Source: Cristatella mucedo (lineage: Eukaryota; Bryozoa; Phylactolaemata; Cristatellidae). Taken from it: DNA of 64,000 bases. The position numbers and the translations under genes are program-made. The stretch is taken from positions 162,001 through 226,000 of the forward strand of contig WPIO01000056.1 of assembly GCA_009760855.2 (NCBI GenBank). Reading direction: 5' to 3'. Positions 42,598 through 54,915 of the stretch are shown in pieces. The first letter of the stretch is position 1. Every line of letters begins with the position of its first letter. Under the pieces are notes generated by a model. That model did not search any database. It was given only the letters and a program-made list of their open reading frames with translations, and was not told where the DNA came from.

Positions 42598-43075
42598 ATA
42601 ATAGTAGTAATAATAATAATGCAATTGATAAAGCACCCTCAGAGAACAATCTCTTTCTAGGCGCTTCACATTTGCTGCAAAGGGAGGCGCGATTGAACGG
42701 TGAGTAATATCGTGCTTGATAAACATGAATAACGTGGTTAGGGTGACATGCGCAGTGTCAGCATGCATAAGCACATGAAGGACGAATCACAGGGACCCAC
42801 TAAATGCTGTCCTAAATAGGTGTTTTTAAGTTCTTTTTAAATGTGGCCAAGTCAGGGGATGTTCTGACGCAAGTCGGGAGGGAGTTCCATGCTTGGGAGC
42901 ATACGAACTAAATGCACGGTCTTCAAAGGATTTGAGGTTTGTACGAGGTATTTGTAAACTGTTGGATTCCGAAAAGCGGGTGGTACGATGCTTGGCCTGG
43001 TGGGGGAGTAGATCTGAGAGATAGGCTTGGATCAGCCCATCTGTAGCCAACTCATCGCGGAGCAATATAAATCTA
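42598..43075 (-). mobile_element. LINE B 3' fragment
   Basis: C-terminal RT remnant (YLSDLLPHQAKHRTTRFSES, DRAFSSYAPK) plus 3' UTR and ATT-rich end at 42598. Truncated 5'. Confidence 0.87.
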
Positions 43076-43109
43076 ACTTCACCACCAGCTGGTCTGCGGC
43101 ACGCTGCTC

Positions 43110-43172
43110 ACATAGGGTTCTCTGAGGGCGCTATAAGAAATGTATTATTATTACTATTATTATTATTATTAT

Positions 43173-43240
<68 letters not shown>
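43110..43240 (+). mobile_element. LINE B tail followed by (TAG)n
   Basis: Short tail (GGGTTCTCTGAGGGCGC) and ATT repeats that pass into a (TAG)n run at about 43173-43240. It lies back to back with the minus-strand copy at 42598-43075. Confidence 0.75.
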
Positions 43241-45890
43241 TAGGGATGAAAGCGAACTTTAAACGACCGGCTGATGAATGAAACTGCCCACGGTATCCAA
43301 TTGGCATAGCATCAAGATAACTCAGCCAGATTCGTAGGGGCGACTGACAGTGCCACCTCTCATACAACCGACACTATCTGGAAAAAATGCTTGCTGCCTA
43401 CACTAACGACAGGCACGGCAGTCCACGAACGAGACCGAGGGCGAGAACCTGATGACACAGCTCACTTGTGGGCCGAGCCAAACGAGCTCAGAAAACTTAA
43501 ATAACCGCCTGAGTAACAAGTTTCGTGAATTGTATTACGAACGCAGCGTAATTGGCTACCGAATGAGGGAGGAAGACACAAGAAGGACGTCTTGCACTGC
43601 ACCCGAGCGGTCCGGAATCACACACTCGATGTTCGGCCGAGAAACGGGCTGCTCTCCGTCCATCCGGCAAGCATTAGTTATAAAAATCGGGTGAGAGGGC
43701 ACGCATCCGCACATATGGAAATGTGCGTACGACAGTTAAGAGGTCGATGACTCACGCATAGCAGGCACGATGTAGGAGTCGCACCGATGTCAACAGCTTT
43801 TCGAACGAGTCCGCGATCGCGGGCGAGCACAGTTACAATCTACTAAGCGACATCTGCGGCAAAACAAGCGAATATACTGAAAGATCGTCATTTAACGGAA
43901 CTGCGGCAAGGGAATTATCTTTCTTTCCTACCATTGCGACAATCAATCACGTAAGAAGTCGAAGCACAGAGCGAAATCCGATACACCGGTTGCTCCGTTG
44001 TATTGACCACGTGACCCAGCGCGTGGTCAGCTGATCTTGTGTCAGGCACACTCTAAGCGAATAACAAACTATTCTCGTTTCTCTTCCTTGCCTTAGCAGA
44101 CTAATAAAATTTATGTGTCAAAGACTGTCTGGCTTCTTATTTCAAAGAGTTACCGACATTTTGTCGGCTTCGCCAGCAGCAGGCCTGGGTGACCACGCCC
44201 ACAGGAAGTTCATCCTCCGCTCAAAAGTGCCGCAGCTCAAACCCGAAAACTGGTTCCTCCAGCCCGTCGAGCCCGTTCTGACGGCGCGCGGCGACTGATT
44301 TCCAAGACGCGCGGCGACAGCTCACAGTCAGTGTGCGCCTAGTCACCAGGCCACCAGCCCGACGGGCGCGCTTTCGGTCGTACGGCTTCACAGCGGCTCG
44401 GCGGGCTGGCTTCTGAGGTCTCGCGCAGCTCCACTGGCCGACTACCTTTGCCGTCCAAGCGTAGCCGCGCGCTATGGTAGCGGCTGCCCATCGCGCTGCG
44501 CGAGGCGCTCGCCGAGACCGGCAGCGGTAGCCTTAAAAACGCGGCTCCGCGGCGACGAGCGAAACCTCCGATCTCGACAGATGGACGGCGACGATTCGGT
44601 TCACTCGAAGCACGATTCGATTGTTTCGTTTTTTAGCCTTTAGTTTTAGTTTAGCCTTTAGCTTTTAGTTCCTCTCGATTCCCGTCGCCCAGCGTCTGTC
44701 AACGCACGCGGTGCCATCGTGGCCCCTCGCCATCCCAGTCCCCGCGGGCGCGATCGACGTCGCTCAGCGAGTTGGCATTCCTCGATAGCTCGTCGCCGCC
44801 TCGCCGAGGCACCTTTCGTCCGCAGTACGAGAAGACGCGGCGTCGGAGCGGTGCCTCTTCTCTTCCGGCGCCGTTGCCTCGCATGCTCCGATGCTCCGAG
44901 GCTGGCTGGATGCGGAGGAGAGGCCGCCGCGCCCCTTCCCCGATTCTCCTCCGGATTCGCCTCCGGCCCCGCCCCCCCCCCCGATTCTCCTCCGGATTCG
45001 CCTCCGGCTCGCGAGTCGGGCAGCTGGCACTCATCTACTTCCAGCTGCAAACGGGGTGCTAGATCCTGAGGCTCTTCCACCGCTCGCTATATGGATGAGG
45101 CTTTTTAGTCAGCCAACTTTATCATTTACCTACAAAGGGCGCACGCTTGCCATCGCGGATCCGAGCCGGTCAGAATCGCTACTGCTTCTGTCGGCCAGAG
45201 CATTTATGTCTGGCATTGAATGAGCTCGGCATGCCTAGCGCAGCCATACCTAAATCAGCTTTACGTCGGTCGCGTAAGGGTTCCGACGAAAATCCTCCTC
45301 CCTTCCATCCTAGCGTTCGCTCGAGCTGGGCAGCGGTTAAGCTGCGGCCTTTTTTTCTTTAGGCGAAGACGTCCGACGTCCAATCGACGCCCGTCCCGTG
45401 GACACAGGAAAACAGCAGATAGATCCAGTAGTCCCTGCGGAGCTGAGCTGCCCTAGAGATCATTCCAATCCTGCCCATTTCAGGAAGAAGTCGTTTCGTC
45501 CATCTCGGGAAGAAATTGTTTCAATCTTGTCCATATTTGTAAGAAATCATCTCAACCCTGTTCATCTGAGTAGAAGCGGAGGGATTTCACCTGGGATCGG
45601 GCCACTCGCGCAGAAGCTCGCCGTACTTCTTGTTGACATTAAGGGAGAGCCTTTTTGATTCGGTAAGTATTTGTTTAAGATTTATACGTCTATTTCTGGT
45701 CTATTTCATTAGCAAAGGTTTTTGTAGTTTAATGAAAGGGGAAGTCTCTATCCAGCATGGAATCCGACGACAGACAAGACAAGTGCTTTCTATTTAAAAC
45801 TGAAAAGTAGTTACCGATCATTACGCACTTTAAGACACTCGGGTCTCGACCATACCTTCAAATGTAATTGGCTGCGAAGCAACAAAGGCA
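43241..45890. other. Intergenic, no gene recognised
   Basis: CpG-rich from about 43900. A 26-bp unit (GATTCTCCTCCGGATTCGCC and context) is duplicated at about 44941-45007. Open frames are short and lack known motifs. Confidence 0.5.
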
Positions 45891-45894
45891 TTGG

Positions 45895-47490
45895 AATCAT
45901 AACAATTAATTTTATTAGCGCCGTCAGAGAACTCGGTCTCTTTCTAGGCACTTTACATTTGCTGCAAAGGAAACACGATCGAGTAGTGAGGGGTATCGTG
46001 GTTGATAAACAAACAACATGAATAACATGGTTAGGGTTGACATGCACAAGGTCAGCATGCAAGTGTGGTTAGCGGCAGCATGCACAGTGACAGCACGCAA
46101 AAGCACATCAAGGACGAATCACAGGGACCCACTAAATGCATGCAATACATAGATGAGTTTTAGATCTCCAAAGTATTTAAGGTTTGTATGAGGTATTTCT
46201 AGACTGTTGGATTCCGAAGAGCACGTGGCACGATGCTTGGCCTGGTGGGGGAGTAGATCGGATAGGTAGGCTGGAGCCACAGAATGAAGGGGTCCAAAAG
46301 TGAGCGACAAAACCTTGAAGTCGATCCGTTGCTTGATTGGTAGACAGTGCAGGTCGGCGAGAATTGGTGTGATGTGGCTACTGCGACGCTCACGACAGAC
46401 AAGCCTAGCCGCAGAGTTTTGCACCAGCTGTAAGCGCCTGATTGCACAGGCCGGTAGGCCAGCAAGCAGTGAGTTGCAGAAGTCGAGACGGGATGTCCCA
46501 AATGCATGGACCAACTTAGATGTCGTATCTTTGTCTAAACAAGCCCAAATTTTAGCAATGCTATGTAGCTGAAAGTAGGCAGACTTGATTGTGGAGCTGA
46601 TGTGGTCGTCTAACGAAAGATCACTTGGGAACATGGCACCTAGATTTCGTGCAGATTCAACAGGAGATATGCTGGCAGTGCCGATTTTTCGCGTTAGCCT
46701 TTCCAATTTCTGAAACACACTTGGTTTACCATAACTAGCAAGTTAGTTGTATCGTCATTTAATTTAAGAAAATTTGACGTCATCCATGTGCGGATGTCAT
46801 CAGTATATGCAGCAAGGGAGTTGCGATAATTCGAGGTGCTCGAAGACTGGGAGGGATCAAAGCAAAGGTACAACTGAGTGTCATCTGCATAGAAGTTAAA
46901 GCCTAGATTGTGCTTGGCAATCCCAATGGCAAGAAGGAGAGTATAAACCGTGAAAAGAACCGGACCAAGAACGGAGCCCTGATGTGCCTCATATTTCAGA
47001 AGTTTCTCGGACGACCTTTGTCCATTCACATCAATACTCTGGAGTCTCCCACTGAGATAGGACCTGAACCATTGCAATGCAGTGCTAGTGAGCCCAGGCG
47101 AGATGAGAGGCGCTCAAGAAGGACTTGGGGATCGACAGTATCAAAAGCTGCCGAAAGATCGAGAAAAACAAGCAGACATTCTCTACTCATGTCTGCATTC
47201 CTAAGTTGGTCGTTGTGCACCCGAAGCAATGCTGGCTCTGTGGAGTGGTTAGCTCTAAAACCGGACTGAAACTTACTAACAAGGTTTGAAGTTTCAATAC
47301 ATAAGTTCAGCTGGTCTGACACGACTCGTTCCAGTGTCTTTGATAGGAATGTTAGATGGGGACAGTGCGGTAGTTGCTCACGTCCTCTTGGTCTAGTGTC
47401 ACTTTCTTGAGTATTGGCCTGACTACAGCCTTTTTGAGAGGTGCTGGGACACGACCCGAGGCTATTGACACAGTTATTGCGTTAGTTATG
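45895..47490 (-). mobile_element. LINE B copy, 5'-truncated, RT region
   Basis: Reverse transcriptase and 3' UTR of the family seen at 60430-63470. It retains [36 protein letters not shown] and LVQNSAARLVC in frame-shifted pieces. It is truncated upstream of the fingers region, consistent with incomplete reverse transcription. Confidence 0.9.
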
Positions 47491-50144
47491 CATGGCAGCA
47501 GCAGACCAATGCATCGTATCACCTTCAGGGCCTATCACCACGCCTCCCCGCTGCCGCACGACATCTATACCAAGGAGCAAATCATAGCCAGGTACGATCT
47601 CGATCGAATACAAGGCAGTCCAGCTCTGTTGCGATGCCCTGCACAGAGCACGTCATGCGGCACGCTGACCGGCAACGAAATACTGCTCCTATAAACGCAA
47701 TTACCGGCTCCTTAACTGGATAAGACTGTGCCGAGGTGGCACGCAGTACCGCCGATTTAGTCACAATCTACCGAGAACAGTCGGGACCAAGGAGCGCCTT
47801 CATAATACGACCGCCGTATCGAACGCTTATTGTTGCCAGTCGAATTGACAGGCAGGGGAATTCGCCGGCGAATTTCGAATTTTATAACATGCGCTTCCCC
47901 TTATTCTTTTTTTGGCTGCATATCGCTGGTGTTGAAGTTAATGACGATCTGGCTGAATTATATGTTCTCCGTGGCAGCCGAAATAGCTTATAAGCTGCCG
48001 CTCTGACAACAAGCTTGCAGATGGTACACAAGCAACGAAATGCCGACACCGAGGAGACCTTTAGCACCGGTGTATTCCTCCTACGTTCGCAGTGTTACAC
48101 TACAGCAGGCGTTCTCCCCTCCGTTCTGCTTCCCACTGCCTGCCAGCTCCCGTCCAGGCAGTGACTCCCTCTTGTAGAACGTTATCCCAAAAATGTGCGC
48201 CAAGTATTCGTCGCCGCGCAACGATCGGGCCTTGGTTTGGGACTACGGCGATCGCTTTCGCATGCTCCAGCCACGCCTCCTCGTCGCTCCGCGAGTGCGT
48301 TCGATCCAGAACGCTGTCTGCTGCCGGGACCGCGGATTACCCGAAAGGCTCGGTCGGCTGAATGAGTGCGCCCTCTCCGCCGACCAAGGGCTACCATTAC
48401 CTGCTTCGCTCTCGCGGCCTTCGAAATCGGCCCTGCCGAGCGAAGCGAGCGGGCGCAATAGCCATCGCTCGGCAGCGGTGCGACTTCCTTTCGGGCGTCC
48501 GAAACGTCGCCCTGAATGCCACGCCCGAGTCCACGAAGACTCGCTTGCTCATTTGTTGCCGACGGTTGGCGTCGTCGCCTCTCTGTTGATCAGCTCCGCC
48601 AACCCTGGCAGACGAGCGGAACGTCTGGGAGATGGCGCAAAAATATCCTCCGGATGCGGCCTCGCTTTTTCGCGCCCCGATCCCGGATACGCTGCTCGAC
48701 ACTTGGCGCTTAGTTCCGGTCGCCTCCTCTCCCACCCCCCCCCGCTCCCATTTCGGCGCTCTTCTCGGTGCCGCCGCTGCGCACATCCGGTGTCTCAATC
48801 CGTACCGTTTGCCTCGAAAAGGATGCGAATCTCTGACGTAAAGTTTGCCAGTGCGCCTGAGCATGTGCATCTCGAACCTGGAGGGCAGAGATCTGCGTCT
48901 GCACGGACGGCCAGCGAAATGGGACTAGCCGCGGCTTTTTCGAGGGCGGTCGGGAGTTTTTTCCTCTCCGCTCGTCTTCCTTTCACGTTAGCGTCACCTT
49001 CAGCTGGCCTTTACTTAGCATCGTTTGTTTGCAAGCGCGGACCGATTTCGTCTCAAACGCTTCCGGTGTGCTCAATGGCGACAGCGCCAATTTGCACAAT
49101 TCGTGGCTCGCGGTCGATTGCGAGGAGCCTTGCGCATCGGATGTGCCTCGCTCGGTTCCGGCTGTGCTGAGCACGCTCGCTGCGATCGAGAGCTGCGTTT
49201 GCTTCTGCTGGCGGCCATCATGAATGTGACAACAGCCTCAGGAGGTTATGACCCGGCACCTCTTTAGAAAGGCTGAAGTCGGGCCACTGCTTAAAATCGG
49301 ACGGTCGTCCGCTGGTCGATGGGAACATTGTAAAAGTGAGGTTGCGAAAGCTGTTAGCGTAGGGTTTCATTTTTTACATGGCGAGAGCGTGGAGTTGTTC
49401 ATGCTAACGATGAGTTTCTGCCCATTCCAATGTGGTAAGGTAATTATCGTTTGGTAAAGGCCCCGTTTCGCGCGACCATGAGTCGGAGGAGAACAATTCA
49501 AGGAGCGGCTGAAGTAGGATGGCCGACGTCCCTAGATTGTACGCAGGTCCGGTTGCCGAAGGGGCATTAAAGCGCGAGTTGGTGTTTTGATTGAGTACGA
49601 GTGAGATTACTGCTGGCGCTGGCGATGCCTGACCTTTGAGTAACCCGAGCATTGGGATTCACTCGGGATTCGCCTCCCCTGGCTGTCCACTCAAGGACCT
49701 GCTTCAGCGTTTGGCAGAAGCAGCATCATTCCCAGCCGCAGAGAGCTCGCTCTCATGCCAGTGAAAAGGAAGATTGTTCCCTCTCGCGAGCATCTCTTGA
49801 GATGCAGCGCTAGCGCGTTCGGCACGAGTTGGCACGAGTTGGCGTGAGTTGGCCGCCGACTGCCCGTGCTCGCGCTCTATCTCGGCTAGCCAAAGCGTCA
49901 GTCCTTTGGGGGGCAGGCTTCGTTTGCATACCGCCGTATCTTATCTCCGCGCCGAGGCGACCGCGGGCACACTGCGTGCATAAAGACCGGCGAGGGCGGT
50001 TACGAAGGCAACCGGGGATAGGCGTTCGATCGAGAGGCCCTTGATCTGACGCAGGCTTTCTTTCACGCGAGGTAAGGTGGCAAATGAAAGGGCATTCGCA
50101 GCGCAGGAGAGCTACGCAGCCAGTGCAGGCTACGTTCACTGTCC

Positions 50145-50147
50145 CGA

Positions 50148-50180
<33 letters not shown>

Positions 50181-50189
50181 CCTCTCTGC

Positions 50190-50257
<68 letters not shown>

Positions 50258-50278
50258 GTCTCTGCCTCTGTCTCTATT

Positions 50279-50318
<40 letters not shown>

Positions 50319-50397
50319 TGTCTCTCTGTTTCTGTCTTTCTCTGTCTCTCTGTCTGCCTGTCTGTCGGTGTCTCCGTCTCTGTCTCTGTCTCTCTGT

Positions 50398-50493
<96 letters not shown>
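50145..50493. repeat. Long compound (CT)n
   Basis: About 350 bp: several pure CT blocks separated by CTGT and CTGC variants; the last block is about 90 bp. The longest microsatellite in the window apart from the TA block. Confidence 0.96.
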
Positions 50494-50495
<2 letters not shown>

Positions 50496-51126
50496 CAGAT
50501 CGAGCGTTGCTAATAGTGGACTCGCGCCTCTGTCGCACGGCTACCATTTCTCTCTGCTCTGAAGTCTTTCGAGATTGCTAACAGATCCACTCATCATTTG
50601 TCTCGCCTCTCTCTCGTCTTACTTAGCTGCTCGCATCGACGACGCACTCGCGCGCGCGCGGCTCGTCCGGTTGGCTGTCGGTGCGCGCGCATTCGCGAGC
50701 CCAGCATCCGTCTTCGAGTGGGCGTTCTCAGCTGGTCGGCCGCGCCGCGGTGGCGGTGGCGGTGGCGGCGGTCTCCACTTCACCTGCCGTCGAAGTTGAG
50801 GCTCGCCGTCGAGTTGTTTGCATACTCGCACGTGGGCCTCTTCTGTCGCCGCCTTCCCTACCTCGACGCGCCAATGGCTCTGCTGCCACATGCTCAAGCT
50901 CTGCTGCGTCGTCTGCAGCCTCCGACGTTTTTCGGCCTTCCGGCTCAACCTCGTCCGCTACGTCAGACAGGGGACCTCTCGACCTTAGCGGGGGGGGGGC
51001 GGGGCGGGGCATCGAGAGGCCGAGCGACAGGTTGCAAGGTCAACAAGAGTCAAATGCAAGGTCAACAAGAGTCGTCGAAGCGAGCGAAAAAAAAATCACT
51101 GGACCTTGAAACTGCCAGGGCCGCTC

Positions 51127-51128
51127 AG

Positions 51129-51169
<41 letters not shown>

Positions 51170-51170
51170 A
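51127..51170. repeat. (GCC)n repeat
   Basis: About 14 GCC triplets in a CpG-rich region. Confidence 0.94.
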
Positions 51171-51300
51171 GCGCTCTTTCCTTAAGCTCAATCATTCTGG
51201 ACATTGCACCAAAGCCTCTACGCCCACTCGTGGTGGACAGGACAAACAAGGCAGCGTCAGCGTCCTTGCTGCTACGTATAGTACGGGCACCAGCCCAGGC

Positions 51301-53220
51301 GGAAGTTCATGAAGTTTTCACAAAAACGATAGGAGCATGCCACCGGCCATGATTTGCTAGTTAGGTGAATGGTCAAGAACCAACTCTCTCCTTAGAAGGT
51401 TCAGTCCATTACTTGTTATACCGGTCTGTACTTGCTTGAAGGCCACTTGTAGGGCTCCGTTTGTCCCGACGTTCATTACGCTCCTGTTAAAAAAGCAATC
51501 TCGGAAGCTTTCGGCAGCATTTCGGCTTGTCCTTATGCTAAAACGAGTGGGATCCGTCTAGACTTGAGTCGAGTCCTGGGTCGCTCGGATTTTGGCAATC
51601 ATATTTCCAGATTAACTCTTCACTACTGTTAATTGGCTTCTTAATCCGGCATCAACAAGCTTGTATTAATTTGAGAATTTCGAAGTCATGTGAACGCCTA
51701 TGACTGTCCTACCGTGACAACGGGCCTGCTGCGATGCCCAAGTCTGTATTTATTTGATACCTTACGTATGTGTACAGGCGGCATTGGGAGTCGCATAAAC
51801 AGAGCTGAGTCGCTGGATGACTGATAATTACGTCAGACGTCAGGTTTGATTTCCGGCCTGGTTCTTCTGAGTTCTTGTGACTCTTAATTTATTTCTTCTT
51901 CGGCATAAAACCTTCGGGATCTGTAATTGCAAGCAATTCAAATGGCTGAAATGCTGGCACTTGCCTCGCACACTTTAGGTGGCGGAAATAAACGGTTCGG
52001 TTAAATTGTACACGGATCATGAAATCAAAACAAGGGGCAGCCAACGTCCGCTCCATTTGTAGAAAACAGGAATCTAGAGGTAATATTAGTTTATAATAAA
52101 AGAACTATTAATTTAAAAATGGAAGGAAATCTGCAAATGGCTGTTAAATTCAGTTTCAGGCATAACTGACATAATCCCGATTAGAGTTAGAGAAGTGTTT
52201 TTAACGATCTACTCAGACTACTGTTAGAGCTGAGTTCTTCAAATTATTTGCAATTTTTTTTTATTGGGCTGAAAGAGGCAGCGATGGATGCGTGGAAGAG
52301 CTACATCATATTTATCTGCAGGGAAAGGGCGTGGAATAGGCCGAAGCGCGTATTCTAGCAGGCTTCTGTGCGTCATTGTTGCAGGGTCAGAAGCGCTAGT
52401 ACGAAATTACAGCGCCACACGCATTAGCATTAATGAAAGTACTTGTATGCTACAGTAATGTATCTGCTAATACCCCTTGAAGATCTGTGGTTCTTTCTAA
52501 AGGCAAAGTGGGCGGCTCGCCAATTAGAATTGGCCTGGCTATTCAGCTATTTTCGCTATGCGAGCGTAAACGTTTTTGTACTCAGTGAATATTAAACACG
52601 CCATTCGCGAGGTACATAATCGGACGACTATCAACTTGTTTCTCCGAGCTTTTCGCAAAATCTTAGCTTAAACATTGTTTAGTATGTATTCCTCAGAATG
52701 AGAACCTACGTGGAAAAATATCTGTGACAGGAAGCTTGTGCGCGGTACCTCGTCTCCCCCTTCACGAAGTCTCTTCGTGGATTTTTAAATGCAACGTCAC
52801 CGTTCTAACCGCCTCAAAAGGCTCACCTGCGATCAGAAACAAAATATTGCCGATCAAAAGAACGCTTAATCTTGGTATGATTAAAATGCTTCTGTATGCC
52901 GCGTATGTCAAGCTCACTTGCGATTGACAAACTAAAGACAAGACATAATCAGACATCCTTCGCCTAATGCTCAAGAGAAGAATGCGCGTATTGAAAAAAC
53001 AACCATTTGACCTCAGCATAATTGATAACATAATTGATAACATAATTGATAACATAATTGATAACAGTAGCATACAGTTATAACTGTGCATAACCGCCAG
53101 CCCTAAAAGCATGTGCTTATTTATTACACAGTGTGGAGGGAGCATAAGTGGTGCATGACCTAGCGTGGCGTATTTTTCAGAAAATACATATTACCACTAA
53201 TCATTTGGTCGCGCTTTCTT
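51301..53220. other. AT-rich block without features
   Basis: Few CpG, no microsatellite except the 14-bp repeat, no retroposon recognised and no long open frame. It contrasts sharply with its neighbours. Confidence 0.5.
52995..53067. repeat. 14-bp AT-rich tandem repeat
   Basis: Four copies of AACATAATTGAT with its spacer, then a partial, in an otherwise featureless AT-rich block. Confidence 0.9.
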
Positions 53221-53261
53221 TACATCAAATGTAAAGCACCTAGAGAGAGAGAGAGATTCAG

Positions 53262-53350
53262 TTGCCGCGCTGGCTTAGCCCAGTGGGTAAGGTGCTCGCT
53301 TCTCTTACGGCGCTATACAAATGAATTATATTTATATATATATATATATA
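53262..53350 (+). mobile_element. SINE I copy, internally deleted
   Basis: Head GGCTTAGCCCAGTGGGTAAG, GTGCTCGC then directly GGCGCTATACAAATGAATTA and (TA)n. B box and middle are missing. A short LINE B tail remnant (AAATGTAAAGCACCTAGAG) precedes it at 53225. Confidence 0.75.
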
Positions 53351-53939
53351 CTCAGGTGATGCTATACAACCTTAGTGTTATTATTGTTGCATCAGTTATT
53401 GAGCGGCTTCGGTAGCCTCCAACAGAGTCTCGATGCTCTCAATTCTTACGACCACGCCTCTTTAGGCTTTCTCAGCATACAAATATTTAAATTTTTTGGT
53501 GAGACGACTGCGGACGCCGTTGAACTAAACGCCAGAATTTTCTACAAAGAAAATAAGTTCGATTCTGTCACCCCGTTGCATAGTGATCTTCATTAGCTTT
53601 TGGTTGAAAGGCCAATTCCACAAAGACCAGACTTCGGAGCGGCTGCAAATGTCGTAAGAGTCAAACACTGCGCCTTCTGAGGTGTTCATTAACTTTAAAA
53701 TGGTCGATTATAATCCATTAGTAAGTTTTGCCTCCGAGGCATTTGCTTGTAACTCTGCCACGTCGCTTTGCTTCCCAGCTATCTAAAAATAGTAAATAAG
53801 TAATATCAAAACAGCTGTCTGTACCTCTACTAAAATTCCATCCTTCCGTCCGTCACGCAGCAGGATGGTGCACTTCCGTCACGCAGCAAGATGCCGCAGC
53901 GTTGTCTTCCGTGGCGGAACTATTATAAAATCAAACTGA

Positions 53940-54100
53940 TTTACTAGCCTCCTTTGTATAGCGGCAGAAGAGCCTTCACGGCTATCACCACCGGTTGCAG
54001 TGGCAATAAAGGATCACCCACGGCAGTGTTTGAACCCACGAACTCGGGACCGAGGTCGTGTAAAGTAACCACATTACCTAATGTGCCATCACGGCTCACC
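53940..54100 (-). mobile_element. SINE II copy
   Basis: Collinear with 38001-38168: TTTGTATAGCGGCAGAAGAG, GGCTATCACCACCGGTTGCA, GTTTGAACCCACGAACTC and GTGCCATCACGGCTCACC. Confidence 0.82.
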
Positions 54101-54142
54101 AATATATGACTCAACGGAGCGAGTCCACAGGCAGTGAGTGTT

Positions 54143-54144
<2 letters not shown>

Positions 54145-54210
<66 letters not shown>

Positions 54211-54222
54211 CGGTGTGTGTAC

Positions 54223-54258
<36 letters not shown>
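54145..54258. repeat. (TA)n with GTATA interruptions
   Basis: Three TA blocks separated by GTATATATGTATA and CGGTGTGTGTACG. Abuts a SINE II copy. Confidence 0.93.
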
Positions 54259-54534
54259 GTACTATTAACAGTAAGCTTCATTGATAAGTCGTCGTTTATG
54301 CTAAGCTGAGCGGCATCTGCGTCTAAAAAATTGGCATACAAATAAGTATTTCAAAATACGTCAGCGATTTGGCCTCTTTTATCGTAAAACGGTCTTTCTT
54401 AAATCTGCCATTCGATTTGACATGGTGACCTATGACCTGGTGACTTATGAACTGGCGACAGACAGAGTATTTAGATTCGTCCGGCCGTCTGTACGCTGGA
54501 ATCTCAGTTTGAATCCTGATGACCGTGGAGTTTC

Positions 54535-54682
54535 TAGCCGGCTTCCTGTCCCGCTGTGCTTCCGCATCCTGTCCCGCGGTGCTTCCGCTTCCTGTTCCGC
54601 GATGCTTCTGCTTCCTGTCCCGTGATGCTTCTGCTTCCTGTCCCGCGATGCTTCCGCTTCCTGTCCCGCGGTGCTACCTTCG
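54535..54682. repeat. About 26-bp minisatellite rich in CTTCC
   Basis: Five to six units of GCTTCCGCTTCCTGTCCCGC with C/T changes. Each carries one or two CTTCC (GGAAG on the other strand). Confidence 0.9.
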
Positions 54683-54844
54683 CGTAGGACGAGATTCGGT
54701 CACTCGGACGAATGCGCTTTCCTCACGTCGAACTCTGTCTTGGAGCTCGGAGTGAAGATCCGAGTCTTGCCTGAGATTAAGATCATAAACATCATCCTTT
54801 CAACTCGCTAGCCAGCAACGATCTACCTGCCCTGGCCTGGGCTC

Positions 54845-54915
54845 CAGCCCTGCGTCACGTGTAAAGCGCCTGCGTGGAGATTGGGGCGTTATACCAATGG
54901 ATTATATTATATTTT
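54845..54915 (+). mobile_element. SINE I tail remnant
   Basis: GTAAAGCGCCTGCGTGGAG then GGGGCGTTATACCAATGGAT; stem arm partly lost. Confidence 0.55.

Larger units (their letters stand above)
47491..51300. other. CpG-rich intergenic region with 325-codon open frame
   Basis: A plus-strand frame at 48193-49170 is open but rich in Arg, Ser, Pro and Leu with no recognised domain, and several frames are open at once. Probably noncoding or undetermined. Also holds the long CT tract and the GCC repeat. Confidence 0.45.

Noticed and set aside
44658-45080. 140-codon minus frame with GGESGGES repeats
   Set aside because: Produced by a duplicated 26-bp unit; no family and several frames open at once.
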